Shown: positions 8,028 through 16,556, counted from the first letter of the stretch. The stretch: DNA of 48,133 nucleotides from Halochromatium glycolicum (GCF_016584085.1 NZ_NRSJ01000039.1:1-48133), one strand, 5' to 3'. Notes: generated by a model not told the origin, from the sequence alone. Program-made: numbers and translations.

Positions 8028-8813
8028 TCATTGCTCACTTGGTTTCGACCCGGCGCGCGATCCTGACCGCAACGCCTCCCGTCGATAGTCGTCGAGCAAC
8101 TGTCGCTCGACATCGTTCATGCCCCGCTTGCGCAATAGCTCGGGGCGCCGTTCCCAGGTCCGGCCCAGCGCCTGCTGCAAGCGCCAGCGCTCGATCGCCG
8201 CATGATCCCCGCTCAGCAGCACGCTCGGTACGCCGCGACCAGCGGCCGTTTCCGGCCGCGTGTAATGCGGGCAATCGAGCAGCCCGCTCGCATACGAGTC
8301 CTGACCCGCCGAGTCGGCATGACCGAGCACACCTGGCAACAATCGGATTGCCGCGTCCATCACCACCATGGCCGCCAGCTCACCGCCGCTCAGCACGTAA
8401 TCCCCGATCGACCACTCCTCATCGACCGCGTCCTCGATCAAACGCTCATCGACGCCCTCGTAACGCCCGGCGAGCAAGACCCAGCCGCTCGCCGAGGCGA
8501 TCTCGACGATCTTGGCCTGATCGACAGGCGCACCCTGTGGCGACAGATAGGCGACGCGGCTACTGACGCCAGCCGCCGCGGCATCAGCCCGCGCCGCGTC
8601 GAGCGCGGCCCGCAGCGGCGCATACTGCATGACCATACCTGGACCGCCACCATAAGGCCGATCATCAACAGCCCGCTGCGGATCAGCCGTGTAGTCACGC
8701 GGGGTGCGCAGATGGATCTCGGCGATACCCCTGCGCAGCGCCCGTGCCACCACGCCCTCCTGTGTCAGCGCCTTGAACTGCGCAGGAAACAGGGTAATGA
8801 CGTCGAATCGCAT
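8028..8813 (-). CDS. trmD: tRNA (guanine-37-N1)-methyltransferase
   Basis: 261 aa, the normal TrmD length. This SPOUT-class enzyme uses S-adenosylmethionine to make m1G37 in tRNAs and so prevents frameshifting. The N-terminus MRFDVITLFPAQF, the segment DDRPYGGGPGMVM, and the knotted cofactor region LLAGRYEGVDERLIE followed by SIGDYVLSGGELAAM are all intact. The catalytic Asp lies in QDSYASGLLDCPHYTRP. It sits between rimM and rplS in the conserved operon order. Confidence 0.97.
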   Translation of the reverse strand: MRFDVITLFPAQFKALTQEGVVARALRRGIAEIHLRTPRDYTADPQRAVDDRPYGGGPGMVMQYAPLRAALDAARADAAAAGVSSRVAYLSPQGAPVDQAKIVEIASASGWVLLAGRYEGVDERLIEDAVDEEWSIGDYVLSGGELAAMVVMDAAIRLLPGVLGHADSAGQDSYASGLLDCPHYTRPETAAGRGVPSVLLSGDHAAIERWRLQQALGRTWERRPELLRKRGMNDVERQLLDDYRREALRSGSRAGSKPSEQ

Positions 8814-8853
8814 CGCTATCCGTCCGAGCGCCTCTCCCGCTTAGCGTACCGGC

Positions 8854-9375
8854 TCAAAATTCGGGGTCCCAATCGACCCGGATTCGTCTCGAGTCGAAAT
8901 CGACCTCGAGCACGAATTGATCCCAAACGAACGGCACCAGCCGTTCGCGGTCGCCTTGGATCACCAGCACATCATTCGCACCCGTCTCGACCAGATGGCT
9001 CACCTTTCCGAGCGGCCGACCCTCGGCGGTCTCCACCGCCAGCCCTTGCAGGTCGACCCAATAGAATTCGTCTGCTGACGGCGGCGGCAACTGGCTACGC
9101 CGAATCGCGATCGTCTGACCCAGCAGTTCCCTTGCCGCATCTCGATCCTCACAGCCCTGCAGCCGCGCGACCAGGCCCTTGCCGTGTCGTCGCTGCTCGG
9201 CGACGACACGTTCCACACCGTCAACGAGCCAGGGCGAATAGCGGAAGATGCCCTCGATCGGGCTTGTCTCCGAGAACACCTTGACCCAGCCGCGCACCCC
9301 GTAGAGCCCGATGATCCGGCCAAGGACGACCTGGCCGGCCTGCCGATCGCCGGTGTCGGCTAAGGAGTCAGCCAT
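8854..9375 (-). CDS. rimM: Ribosome maturation factor RimM
   Basis: 173 aa, the usual length. It has an N-terminal RimM domain (LGRIIGLYGVRGWVKVFSET) and a C-terminal PRC-barrel (FYWVDLQGLAVE, LGKVSHLVETGANDVLVI), and ends in the typical VDWDPEF. RimM binds S19 and helps mature the 30S head. It lies 40 bp upstream of trmD. The 439-bp gap separating it from rpsP upstream is unusual, because these genes are normally nearly adjacent. Confidence 0.97.
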   Translation of the reverse strand: MADSLADTGDRQAGQVVLGRIIGLYGVRGWVKVFSETSPIEGIFRYSPWLVDGVERVVAEQRRHGKGLVARLQGCEDRDAARELLGQTIAIRRSQLPPPSADEFYWVDLQGLAVETAEGRPLGKVSHLVETGANDVLVIQGDRERLVPFVWDQFVLEVDFDSRRIRVDWDPEF

Positions 9376-9490
9376 CGCCTGGCAGCGCCCTCGTTTGATC
9401 TCGACTAGCGGCCCCTACCGGAACACCGCGGGCACCGCCCAACCTGGTGATCGCGGAGTCACCGAGGCGTTCTGTTAGGCTGACTAAGAG

Positions 9491-9575
9491 ACCTTATCAG
9501 AAGACTCGGCCAGCCTGAACAAGCAAGCGGCCTCTTAAGAGGCCTTGTCCGAATGCTCGTCCAGCCTATGCAGGC
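9491..9575. repeat. Imperfect 34-bp direct repeats with a central palindrome
   Basis: Two imperfect 34-bp direct copies lie at 9491-9524 and 9542-9575, each built as CCTT..GAA..CTCG.CCAGCCT. Overlapping the start of the second copy is a perfect 16-bp palindrome, GGCCTCTTAAGAGGCC, at 9529-9544. The block sits in the rpsP-rimM spacer and has no coding potential. In the operon mRNA it would fold as a hairpin. Confidence 0.6.
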
Positions 9576-9613
9576 CCCGCCCCGGATTTTGGTGGCCGCA
9601 AGAAGCCCCCTTT

Positions 9614-9692
9614 TAAACCGCGCCCAGAGACAGAAATGTCATTTTTCCGCAGCAGGCGCGGTCAAAAATGCACATCCCAAACTGGACGCAGT
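9614..9692 (-). repeat. Dispersed intergenic repeat A, copy 1
   Basis: A 79-bp sequence that recurs at 37362-37440 on the opposite strand. The two copies have identical length and match at about 72 of 79 positions by my alignment. Read on the minus strand it starts ACTGCGTCCAGTTTGGGATG and ends GGCGCGGTTTA. It lies in the rpsP-rimM spacer. I see no terminal inverted repeats and no open frame, so it is neither a recognised IS nor a gene. Confidence 0.8.
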
Positions 9693-9814
9693 GCAGGGCC
9701 TCTAAATCTGTACAGGGCATTCTGTTGGGGTTTCCAAGGTTCAGCGCTGCCCGACCAGCAGAAGCGAATTCGCCCGCGTTGACCGAATGACGTCGAGATG
9801 CACGAGCAAGAAGA

Positions 9815-10081
9815 TCAGGCCGCCGCTGGTGCCTCTGCCTGTTTCTCCGCATCCTTCAACAGCTTGATCACCCGCTCAGTCGGCTGAGCACCGCGTTCTA
9901 GCCAGTGCTGCGCCCGAGCGCGATCCACACGAAGACGGCTCTCGCCACCGGTTGCACAAGGATTGAAGAATCCGAGGCGCTCGATGCACCCGCCATCACG
10001 CGGCTTACGGATGTCGGTGACTACGATCTGGTAAAACGGACGCTTCTTTGCGCCGCCACGGGTGAGTCTGATCTTGACCAT
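9815..10081 (-). CDS. rpsP: 30S ribosomal protein S16
   Basis: 88 aa from ATG at 10081 (MVKIRLTRGGAKKRPFYQIV). The family signature RKPRDGGCIERLGFFNP is present, and the length is typical. The upstream in-frame extension has no S16 similarity and is rejected. It is the first gene of the rpsP-rimM-trmD-rplS operon. The spacer to rimM holds repeat A and a pair of direct repeats. Confidence 0.96.
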   Translation of the reverse strand: MVKIRLTRGGAKKRPFYQIVVTDIRKPRDGGCIERLGFFNPCATGGESRLRVDRARAQHWLERGAQPTERVIKLLKDAEKQAEAPAAA

Positions 10082-10852
10082 CGCTAGCGATCCAGCAAGC
10101 TCCCTGAATAAGAGAGTCGGTTTAAAGAGAGGATTCATTTGATGATGGAACGAGCTGCCGCACTGCCGGCATCGGCAGCCTTCTGGCAAGCCAGCACGTC
10201 ACTGTTGCTTTCCACCACGTCGCGTAACAGGCCATGATACCTGATGCGCTCAGCGTAGAAAAGTGTTTTGGCGGCGTCGAGCACAACTCTATCGAACCGG
10301 GACCGGCCGCCACGCGCGTCTCGCTCGCCTTGAATCCGTCCTCGGCCGTCCTCGAGCGGCCGGTTGACGCGGGCTCGGCCCGCTCAACCGAGCTCTGACT
10401 GCCGACTGCACCCTGAAAACGTTCGCATACCGTGGAGCCGCTCACAGAACCGGCATCCGCGCGTCCCGTACACTCGTTCCCGGCCGCTGACCCGGCCCAG
10501 TGGCATGCGCACTCAGCACGCTGAGCCGCTACACTATACCCAAAGCACGTCAATGCTCGGCACGGCAGAGCGGAGGGTCGGGTGACGGCGAGCGGGGGTG
10601 TCGACGGCATGGAGGCCGTCGTCAAGCCTAAAAGGAGATGGATTCACGGCGTCCCCCCATTAACTGCCCCCAGCGCCGTGACGCGACCCGGAGCGGTCGA
10701 GGAAAAACCGAAAATCGGTTTGCGAAGGGTATATTTGCTGACGGCGGAGTCGAGCTCCCGCCAGACTCCGAAAGCATGAGAACGACAAGCCGTGAGAGGG
10801 CTTCTACAGTGCAGCTCCACAAACCGCTAGGCGCGATCGAGGCAAGGAGCCA
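10082..10852. other. 771-bp intergenic region between divergent rpsP and lipoprotein genes
   Basis: No convincing gene. Open frames here have unstructured Ser/Pro/Arg-rich translations typical of shadows in GC-rich DNA. Two potential hairpins stand out: a perfect AAACCGA/TCGGTTT stem at about 10705-10722, and an imperfect GGCGGAG/CTCCCGCC palindrome at about 10742-10762. Both lie upstream of the lipoprotein gene at 10853. Promoters for both flanking genes must lie here, but I cannot place them with confidence. Confidence 0.5.
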
Positions 10853-11638
10853 ATGAAGACTGCTGCAAGCGATACCTTGGCCCTGGCCCTGAGCGCCCCA
10901 TCGGACGGCGCTGAAGCAGGGCGGACAGGGCAGCGAGTCGTCGAACCGGCCTCGAGACTCGCCCCGCTCGTGACCCTCTTTGCGCTCAGCCTCGCACTCA
11001 GCGGCTGTTTCTACTCAGACGCAGCCCAGGTGCCGATGGCCACCACCTATCCCTACAGCGAACAGCAGCGCATGCAAGCGGCCCATCATTGGCAAGTCCT
11101 CGCCGAGCATGAGGCGCAGGGTATCCTTCAGCATAGCAATCTCCGCAACACGCCGCTCTATGTGGCGGAACAGAACGGCAAGACGAGCGGCGAGTTCGCC
11201 CGCGGCTATCGTGCCCTACTGACCAGCGAGCTGGTCTCCGGCGGCGCCCGCATCCGCACTCGACCGGAGCAGGCGGCGCGCTTGGATTTCGACGTCGAGG
11301 TCATCCACCACTCCGACCGCGGCTTCATCCGCCCCTATCCCGGCGTCATCAGCTTGGCCAGTCTCGGTGCGGGCATCGCGGTCCTGGCCGCGCCATCCTC
11401 CAATGCCGGGCTGGCGTTACTCCCACCTGCGGTCGCCGCGGATGTCACCAGCGGCAGCTGGACCGGGGTCGGCGATGAAGAGGTGATCATCACGACCGAG
11501 GTCGTCGATCATCGCCACGTGCTCTATTCCTCATCGAACATCTACTACATCAATCGCGGGGATCGAGAGCATTATGCGCCCCACCAGGTGCCCAAGCCGC
11601 CTCCGATCCCGAAGGTCCGGCTCGATAACCGCTGGTAG
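10853..11638 (+). CDS. Predicted outer-membrane lipoprotein of unknown function
   Basis: 261 aa. The N-terminus has a cytosolic-looking extension of ~35 residues, then a hydrophobic segment (LVTLFALSLALSGC) ending in a lipobox with Cys at residue ~52. A later start may therefore be the real one, although the ribosome-binding GGAG lies right before ATG 10853. The mature part is mixed alpha/beta with an aromatic, proline-rich tail ending VRLDNRW. It is 8 bp upstream of a FlgO-like lipoprotein gene and surely co-transcribed. In vibrios FlgO works with FlgP and FlgT at the flagellar base, but I do not recognise this protein as either. Export is well supported; the role is unknown. Confidence 0.75.
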   Translation: MKTAASDTLALALSAPSDGAEAGRTGQRVVEPASRLAPLVTLFALSLALSGCFYSDAAQVPMATTYPYSEQQRMQAAHHWQVLAEHEAQGILQHSNLRNTPLYVAEQNGKTSGEFARGYRALLTSELVSGGARIRTRPEQAARLDFDVEVIHHSDRGFIRPYPGVISLASLGAGIAVLAAPSSNAGLALLPPAVAADVTSGSWTGVGDEEVIITTEVVDHRHVLYSSSNIYYINRGDREHYAPHQVPKPPPIPKVRLDNRW

Positions 11639-11646
11639 AGCGAGCC

Positions 11647-12261
11647 ATGTACCGATCACCACTGCCCCTTGACAGCCGACACGGAGACAAGCGACCCCGT
11701 GTTCGACCCTTCTGGCTGCTGTTGCTCTTCGTTGCGTTCGGCTCAATGCCCCTGACGGGCTGCTTCTTCTATACCTACGGCCCCGCGTTCAGCCAGTACA
11801 CCGAAACCAAAGAGCCGATCGATCTGGCCGGCGAGATCAACACCGCCGCCAAACAGCTCTTCAGCGAAAACCCGGGGCTGACCGGCTACGACCCGATGAT
11901 CGCCGCCACCTTCGTCGACATCGACAACCTTCGCACCTCCTCGACCTTTGGCCGCATCAGCTCTGACCTCTTCGCCTCTGCGATGTCGCAGGCCGGTATC
12001 AAGATGCACGAGGTAAAGATGCGCGAGAGTCTCTTCATCGAGCAGCGCCTAGGTGAGCTGATCCTGTCACGGGAGATCAAGCGTCTGCGCAATGCCTATA
12101 ACGCAAACTCGATCCTGCTCGGGACCTATGCGCAAGGGGAGGAAACGGTCTACCTCAACGTTCGGGTCGTGCGCACCCGCGACGCCGCCGTCCTTGCCAC
12201 GACCGAGCTCAGCCTGCCGCTGGACAACAATCTGCGCTCGATGCTCGGGGGGCGCTGGTAA
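11647..12261 (+). CDS. FlgO-family outer-membrane lipoprotein
   Basis: 204 aa. A signal anchor and lipobox (SMPLTGC) put the acylated Cys near residue 38. The mature protein matches the FlgO domain: ATFVDIDNLRTSSTFGRIS, a loop, LGELILSREIKRL, and ANSILLGTYAQGEETVYLNV followed by VRVVRTRDAAVLAT. In Vibrio, FlgO is an outer-membrane protein needed for stable polar flagella, but FlgO-domain proteins also occur away from flagellar loci. No flagellar gene is present in this window, so a general envelope role is equally possible. It shares an operon with the lipoprotein just upstream, and both end in RW. Confidence 0.8.
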   Translation: MYRSPLPLDSRHGDKRPRVRPFWLLLLFVAFGSMPLTGCFFYTYGPAFSQYTETKEPIDLAGEINTAAKQLFSENPGLTGYDPMIAATFVDIDNLRTSSTFGRISSDLFASAMSQAGIKMHEVKMRESLFIEQRLGELILSREIKRLRNAYNANSILLGTYAQGEETVYLNVRVVRTRDAAVLATTELSLPLDNNLRSMLGGRW

Positions 12262-12275
12262 CGAGTCGAGGAAGA

Positions 12276-12641
12276 GGGAGCCGGCCTGTAAGCCGGGTTC
12301 TGTCGTAGACAGCCATTCATCTGGGACGCGGGTCACCCCGCGCCTCAAGCGACCTACCCGGGAGCCCGTACGGGCCGCACGTTGCGGCGACTGCCGCTCG
12401 CTCCTCTATTTGGTCTTGCTCCGGGTGGGGTTTACCGTGCCGCCGCGTGTTACCACCGGCGCGGTGCGCTCTTACCGCACCTTTTCACCCTTACCGTTCC
12501 CGCACCGGGAACGGCGGTCTGTTTTCTGTGGCACTTTCCGTAGGCTCTCGCCCCCCAGGTGTTACCTGGCACCCTGCCCTACGGAGCCCGGACTTTCCTC
12601 CGCTTGGAACACGCCAAGCCGCGACTGTCCGGCCGACTCCC
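12276..12641 (-). ncRNA. rnpB: RNase P RNA, bacterial type A
   Basis: About 366 nt on the minus strand. Conserved blocks in order are GAGGAAAGTCCGGGCTCC, AGGGCAGGGTGCCAGGTAAC, GGGTGAAAGGGTGCGGTAAG, and AGATGAATGGCTGTC followed by ACAGAACCCGGCTTA near the 3' end. The 5' GGGAGTCGGCC pairs perfectly with the 3' GGCCGGCTCCC to close helix P1, which fixes both ends. RNase P RNA is the catalytic component that trims tRNA 5' leaders. It lies between the FlgO-like gene and rsmI. Confidence 0.96.
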
Positions 12642-12648
12642 AGCTCGT

Positions 12649-12678
12649 AGTCTAAACGAACATTCGCCCGACCGGTCA
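12649..12678 (-). promoter_or_regulatory. Possible rnpB promoter
   Basis: A TAGACT -10 hexamer (12654-12649) lies 7 bp before the first base of the closing helix, which fits a transcription start at 12641. The -35 region TGACCG, about 18 bp upstream of it, is poor. The -10 is more credible than the -35. Confidence 0.45.
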
Positions 12679-12755
12679 GTCCGCCGACAACCGCAGCGCC
12701 TGCAACCGGTCCCCGGGGTTGCGAGCGCGCGCTCGAGGCAACTCAGCGAGCGTCG

Positions 12756-13604
12756 TCAGCGGCCACCCCGTCGCTTGAGCTCGAGCCCCAACTGATAGAG
12801 CTCATTGCGCGCGCCACCAGTGATTGCGGCCGTCAATGCCGCAGCACGTTTGAGCGGCAGTTCATCGGCGAGCAGCTGCAGTACCCGGGCCTGCTCACGC
12901 CGATCCCCATCAGCATCTTCAGCAGGGCCTCCCTCAACCAGGATCACGAGCTCACCGAGCTGTTGTTCAGGGTTCGCTGCAACCTGCTGGGAGAGCTCGG
13001 TAACAGAGCCTTCAAGGAAGGTCTCGAAACGCTTCGTGAGCTCGCGAGCCACGACGGCCCGGCGCTCGGCGCCGAAGACCGTCGCGAGATCGGACAGAGT
13101 CGCTGCCGCGCGCCGCCCGCTCTCGTAGAGGATGAGCGTGCCGGTCTCGGTCTTGACCGCCTCCAGCCAACGCTGTCGTTGTGAACTGGTGCGCGGCGGA
13201 AAGCCGATGAACAGGAAACGATCACTCGGCAGGCCCGCGGCCGAGAGCGCGCAGATCGCCGCACAGGGTCCCGGGATCGGCTCGACCCGAATACGCTGCG
13301 CGCGCGCCGCCCGCACCAATGAGAACCCCGGATCACTGATCAGCGGCGTGCCGGCATCGCTGATCAAGGCGATGGTCTCGCCGGCCTCGAGACGCTCGAG
13401 CAGACGCGGCGCCATCTGCTCTTCATTGTGCTCATGATAGGCCAGCAGCTCTCCCGTTACCCCGATCGAGGCCAGCAGGGGTCGGCTATGCCGCGTGTCC
13501 TCGCACGCGATCACGTCGGCCTCGGCAAGCACGGACTGCGCACGCGGGCTGAGATCGCCTCGATTGCCGATCGGCGTGGCCACCACGTATAGTATTCCTG
13601 TCAA
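12756..13604 (-). CDS. rsmI: 16S rRNA 2'-O-ribose C1402 methyltransferase
   Basis: 282 aa from a TTG at 13604, which has an ideal GGAGGT Shine-Dalgarno six bases upstream. The reading LTGILYVVATPIGN then starts right at the family N-terminus. E. coli RsmI (YraL) is 286 aa. The tetrapyrrole-methylase fold shows VATPIGN, CEDTRHSRPLL, ISDAGTPLISDPG (SAM site) and ELTKRFETFLEG. The enzyme methylates the ribose of C1402 in the ribosomal P site. It is divergent from lpoA with only about 50 bp between starts, as in the rsmI-lpoA locus of other gammaproteobacteria. Confidence 0.95.
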   Translation of the reverse strand: MTGILYVVATPIGNRGDLSPRAQSVLAEADVIACEDTRHSRPLLASIGVTGELLAYHEHNEEQMAPRLLERLEAGETIALISDAGTPLISDPGFSLVRAARAQRIRVEPIPGPCAAICALSAAGLPSDRFLFIGFPPRTSSQRQRWLEAVKTETGTLILYESGRRAAATLSDLATVFGAERRAVVARELTKRFETFLEGSVTELSQQVAANPEQQLGELVILVEGGPAEDADGDRREQARVLQLLADELPLKRAAALTAAITGGARNELYQLGLELKRRGGR

Positions 13605-13654
13605 CTCAACACCTCCGCCGCCCGGCAAGATTCCCGATTCTCGAGGAGACCATG

Positions 13655-15541
13655 ATGCCTGCCCAGCGTCCCGGCCGGCAGCCCCTAGCGTCTGCACAAC
13701 CAACGCGTCCCAGCCCCATCCGCGCGCTGTTGGCTCGGGCATCGAACCAGGCGTCGTTCAATGCGCGATGGGCCATGCTCATTGCTGCCGCGCTGCTCGC
13801 AACCAGCTGCGCAATCGATCCTCACCGCGATGCAGCACAGGCACTTGCCCAGGTCCCCGCGGCAGCACTCGCTGATGCAAGGGCGTTGGAGCAGGAAGGC
13901 AAGCCCGCCGCCGCGGCCGAGGCCTATCTCGTTCTGGCCGAGCAGGCATCGGCGCCCGCAAGCCAACAACTGAAGCTCGAGGCTGCCGGCGCACTGGTGC
14001 AAGCAGGTGATCTGGACGGCGCCAATCGCCTGGTCCTCGGCCTCGACCAGTCCAAAGCCACTGCCGCGCAGCGGCAGTCGGCCAATCTGCTGCGAGGCGA
14101 GATCGCACTCAGCAGCGGCCGCGCGTCCGAGGCGATCGCAGCGTTGCAACAGGTCAAGCCAAATACCCTGACACCCGCACTCAAGCGCGACTGGTATGGG
14201 TCCGTGGCCGCGGCCTATCGGATGCGCAATCAGCCGCTGCGAGCAGCTGAGGCATTGAACGACCTCGATGGCCTGCTTCAAGACCGCTCAGCGCGGCTCG
14301 GTAATCAGGTCTCCCTGTTATTCACCCTAACGAGTCTACCCGAGGCCCAACTCCGAGAAGCCGCCCGCTCAAGCAAAGGCGAGGTCCGGGGCTGGGTTGA
14401 GCTCGCTCAGGCGCTGGCCGGCCAGGGGGTACCGTCAGCAGAGTCCGATAGGGCGTTGCAATACTGGCGACAACGGCATCGTCAACACCCGGCGCTGAGT
14501 GACCTCGGCGAGTTCTACTTCGCCACCCTGAACGGGGCCTACCCACCGGGCACCGAGACGCTTGTGCTGCTTCCGCAATCAGGTAGGTTCGGCGCCGCAG
14601 CCCGAACCATCCGAGACGGCATCAATGCAGCCTTCGACGCCGACCAGGGCGGTACAGGGCCCACCCTCGAGTTTCGCAACAGTAGCGGCTCGAGCTATGA
14701 GGCAGCCGTCGCGGGCGGCACTGATCTGGTGATCGGGCCACTGTCGAAGCCCTCGGTCTCGGCGCTGACAGACTCGGGTAGGCTTCCAGTACCAACGCTC
14801 GCGCTGAATCGAACCAACGATACTGCGGCCGAGAACCTGTTCCAGTTCGCCCTCGCGCCAGAAGACGAGGCGATCAGTGCCGCCAACCATGCCTTCGATG
14901 CCGGGGTTCGTCGCGCGGCAATCCTCTACCCGCAGAGTGCCTGGGGCTCGCGGATGGCCCAGGCGCTTCGCAGGCAATGGCGAGGGCTGGGTGGGTCGAT
15001 CAGTGTGCAGCCGAGCTATGGCTCGATTCAACAGGGCGCCGGAGCGGTCGCTGGGAGCGATGCAGAGGTGATCCTGCTCGTAGCCAAGAGCAGTAACATT
15101 GCCGAACTTTGGGCGGCCTTGCGCGGCGCCGGCATCGCCGTACCAGTGGTCGCCACCTCACACGTCTACGAGGGCGCATTCGATCCGGCACGGCACGCGG
15201 CACTCGACGGACTCTACTTCGTCGACATCCCCTGGCTGCTGGATCAGCAGCGGTCCGAGCAGCTCTCACGTCAAGCACTTCGCGAAGGGCTGCGCAACAT
15301 CAGCGGCCCCTTGTCTCGGCTCTATGCAATGGGTATCGATGCCTACCGCCTCGTCCCGCGGGTCAGCGAGATGCGCACGCAACCGGGCAGCTTCTTCCCC
15401 GGCGAGACCGGCGGACTGAGGGTCAACGCACGCGGAGAGATCCAGCGCCAGCTGACACTGGCGCGGTTTACCGAGACCGGCGTCATCACGGTCAACGAGA
15501 TCACCGAGGACAGCGGCGCCGATAGATTGGCCTCCCGCTGA
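13655..15541 (+). CDS. lpoA: Penicillin-binding protein activator LpoA
   Basis: About 628 aa. The start is ATG at 13655, spaced well from GAGGAG; an adjacent ATG at 13652 is the alternative. A cytoplasmic extension is followed by a hydrophobic segment and lipobox (ALLATSC, Cys near residue 52), so it is an outer-membrane lipoprotein. Residues ~60-270 form a TPR-like helical region and ~290-600 a periplasmic-binding-protein-like domain (ETLVLLPQSGRFGAAARTIR, DLVIGPLSKPSV). LpoA stimulates the glycan polymerase/transpeptidase PBP1a. Position next to rsmI and yraN agrees with E. coli. Confidence 0.93.
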   Translation: MPAQRPGRQPLASAQPTRPSPIRALLARASNQASFNARWAMLIAAALLATSCAIDPHRDAAQALAQVPAAALADARALEQEGKPAAAAEAYLVLAEQASAPASQQLKLEAAGALVQAGDLDGANRLVLGLDQSKATAAQRQSANLLRGEIALSSGRASEAIAALQQVKPNTLTPALKRDWYGSVAAAYRMRNQPLRAAEALNDLDGLLQDRSARLGNQVSLLFTLTSLPEAQLREAARSSKGEVRGWVELAQALAGQGVPSAESDRALQYWRQRHRQHPALSDLGEFYFATLNGAYPPGTETLVLLPQSGRFGAAARTIRDGINAAFDADQGGTGPTLEFRNSSGSSYEAAVAGGTDLVIGPLSKPSVSALTDSGRLPVPTLALNRTNDTAAENLFQFALAPEDEAISAANHAFDAGVRRAAILYPQSAWGSRMAQALRRQWRGLGGSISVQPSYGSIQQGAGAVAGSDAEVILLVAKSSNIAELWAALRGAGIAVPVVATSHVYEGAFDPARHAALDGLYFVDIPWLLDQQRSEQLSRQALREGLRNISGPLSRLYAMGIDAYRLVPRVSEMRTQPGSFFPGETGGLRVNARGEIQRQLTLARFTETGVITVNEITEDSGADRLASR

Positions 15542-15589
15542 CTCGCGACACGCAGTTCAAGGTTCTGCTTTGCCAAGCCAGCAAAAAAG

Positions 15590-15964
15590 TTGACATTGAC
15601 ATCCCGCGAACAGCCCTGGCGCAAACAGCTTGGTGACAGCAAGGAACGCCTGGCGCGCGACCACCTGGAGCGCCAAGGCCTGCAGCTTGTCGCGCACAAT
15701 GTTCGCTGCAAACGCGGCGAGCTGGACCTGGTGATGCGCGATGGCGATACTTTAGCGTTCATTGAGGTGCGCTATCGTGCCTCCGGGCGTTTCGGCGGTG
15801 CGGCCGCCAGCGTCGATCCCCGCAAGCAGGCACGGATCGCGGCCGCCGCTGCCTACTATCTGCAACGCCATCCGACCGAACTGCCTTGCCGGTTCGATGT
15901 GGTCGCCGTCGATGCCGTTGGCAAGATCACCTGGATTCGACATGCCTTCGCTGCCCAAGCCTAA
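15590..15964 (+). CDS. yraN: UPF0102 (YraN) family putative endonuclease
   Basis: 124 aa. It has a PD-(D/E)xK-like core: RCKRGELDLVMRDGDTLAFI followed by EVRYRASGRFGGAAASV, plus the family segment KQARIAAAAAYYL. The start is a non-ATG codon (TTG at 15590); another TTG lies two codons on. YraN proteins resemble Holliday-junction-resolvase folds but their function is unproven. It is placed between lpoA and dolP as in E. coli, and its end overlaps the dolP start by 23 bp. Confidence 0.9.
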   Translation: MTLTSREQPWRKQLGDSKERLARDHLERQGLQLVAHNVRCKRGELDLVMRDGDTLAFIEVRYRASGRFGGAAASVDPRKQARIAAAAAYYLQRHPTELPCRFDVVAVDAVGKITWIRHAFAAQA

Positions 15965-16556
15965 TTGGATCGTTCTGATCATCCTGACCGCGGTGCCCAC
16001 GGCCGCGCTGTTGCAAGCCTGCGCACCGGCGGCGGTGGTCGGAACGGCCTATGGCGCATCCGTTCTGCACGAGCGTCGCTCACCCGGCACGGTGGTCGAT
16101 GACGAGGTCATCGAGCTCAAGGCCAAGCATCTCTTCTATCAAGACCCCGAGATCGAGCAGGCCAGCCGGATATCGGTGACCAGCTACAACCACGCAGTGT
16201 TGCTCACCGGCCAGGCCGATAATGCCGAGGTCAGACAGCGCTTTGCCGAGGTCGTCAGCGGGCTCCCGTTGGTCACGAAGGTCTACAACGAGGTCGAGAT
16301 CGGCCCACGCATCTCCCTGGCCCGGGAGGGCCAGGACGCCCTGATCACATCGCGCGCGAAGATCGCGATCGGCGGCGGTCAGGGGATCGAGGACTTCGAC
16401 GCGACTCGGGTCAAGATCGTCACCGAGGACGGCGTCGTCTACCTGATGGGACTCGTCACCCGGCAGGAGGCCGAGACCACGACCGATATCGTCCGCAGGC
16501 TCCCTGGCGTCAAACGGGTGGTCAAGCTGTTCGAGTATATCGATGGCCCTCGCTGA
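15942..16556 (+). CDS. dolP: BON-domain outer-membrane lipoprotein DolP
   Basis: 204 aa from ATG at 15942. A short signal peptide ends in the lipobox LLQAC (Cys near residue 27). Two BON domains follow: ~60-125 (SVTSYNHAVLLTGQADN) and ~135-200 (KIVTEDGVVYLMGLVTRQEA). DolP binds anionic phospholipid and supports outer-membrane integrity and BAM function. In E. coli diaA lies between yraN and dolP; here diaA is absent and dolP overlaps yraN directly. Confidence 0.93.
   Translation: MPSLPKPNWIVLIILTAVPTAALLQACAPAAVVGTAYGASVLHERRSPGTVVDDEVIELKAKHLFYQDPEIEQASRISVTSYNHAVLLTGQADNAEVRQRFAEVVSGLPLVTKVYNEVEIGPRISLAREGQDALITSRAKIAIGGGQGIEDFDATRVKIVTEDGVVYLMGLVTRQEAETTTDIVRRLPGVKRVVKLFEYIDGPR

Noticed and set aside
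9613..9852. 79-aa minus-strand frame in the rpsP-rimM spacer
   Set aside because: It runs through repeat A and into rpsP, and has no ribosome site or family similarity.
10122..10625. 167-aa minus-strand frame upstream of rpsP
   Set aside because: Ser/Cys/Ala-rich without structure, no ribosome-binding site, and it ends in the rpsP promoter region.
10720..10852. Possible riboswitch in the leader of the lipoprotein gene
   Set aside because: Hairpins are present, but no conserved core of a known riboswitch class (for example c-di-GMP) can be recognised.
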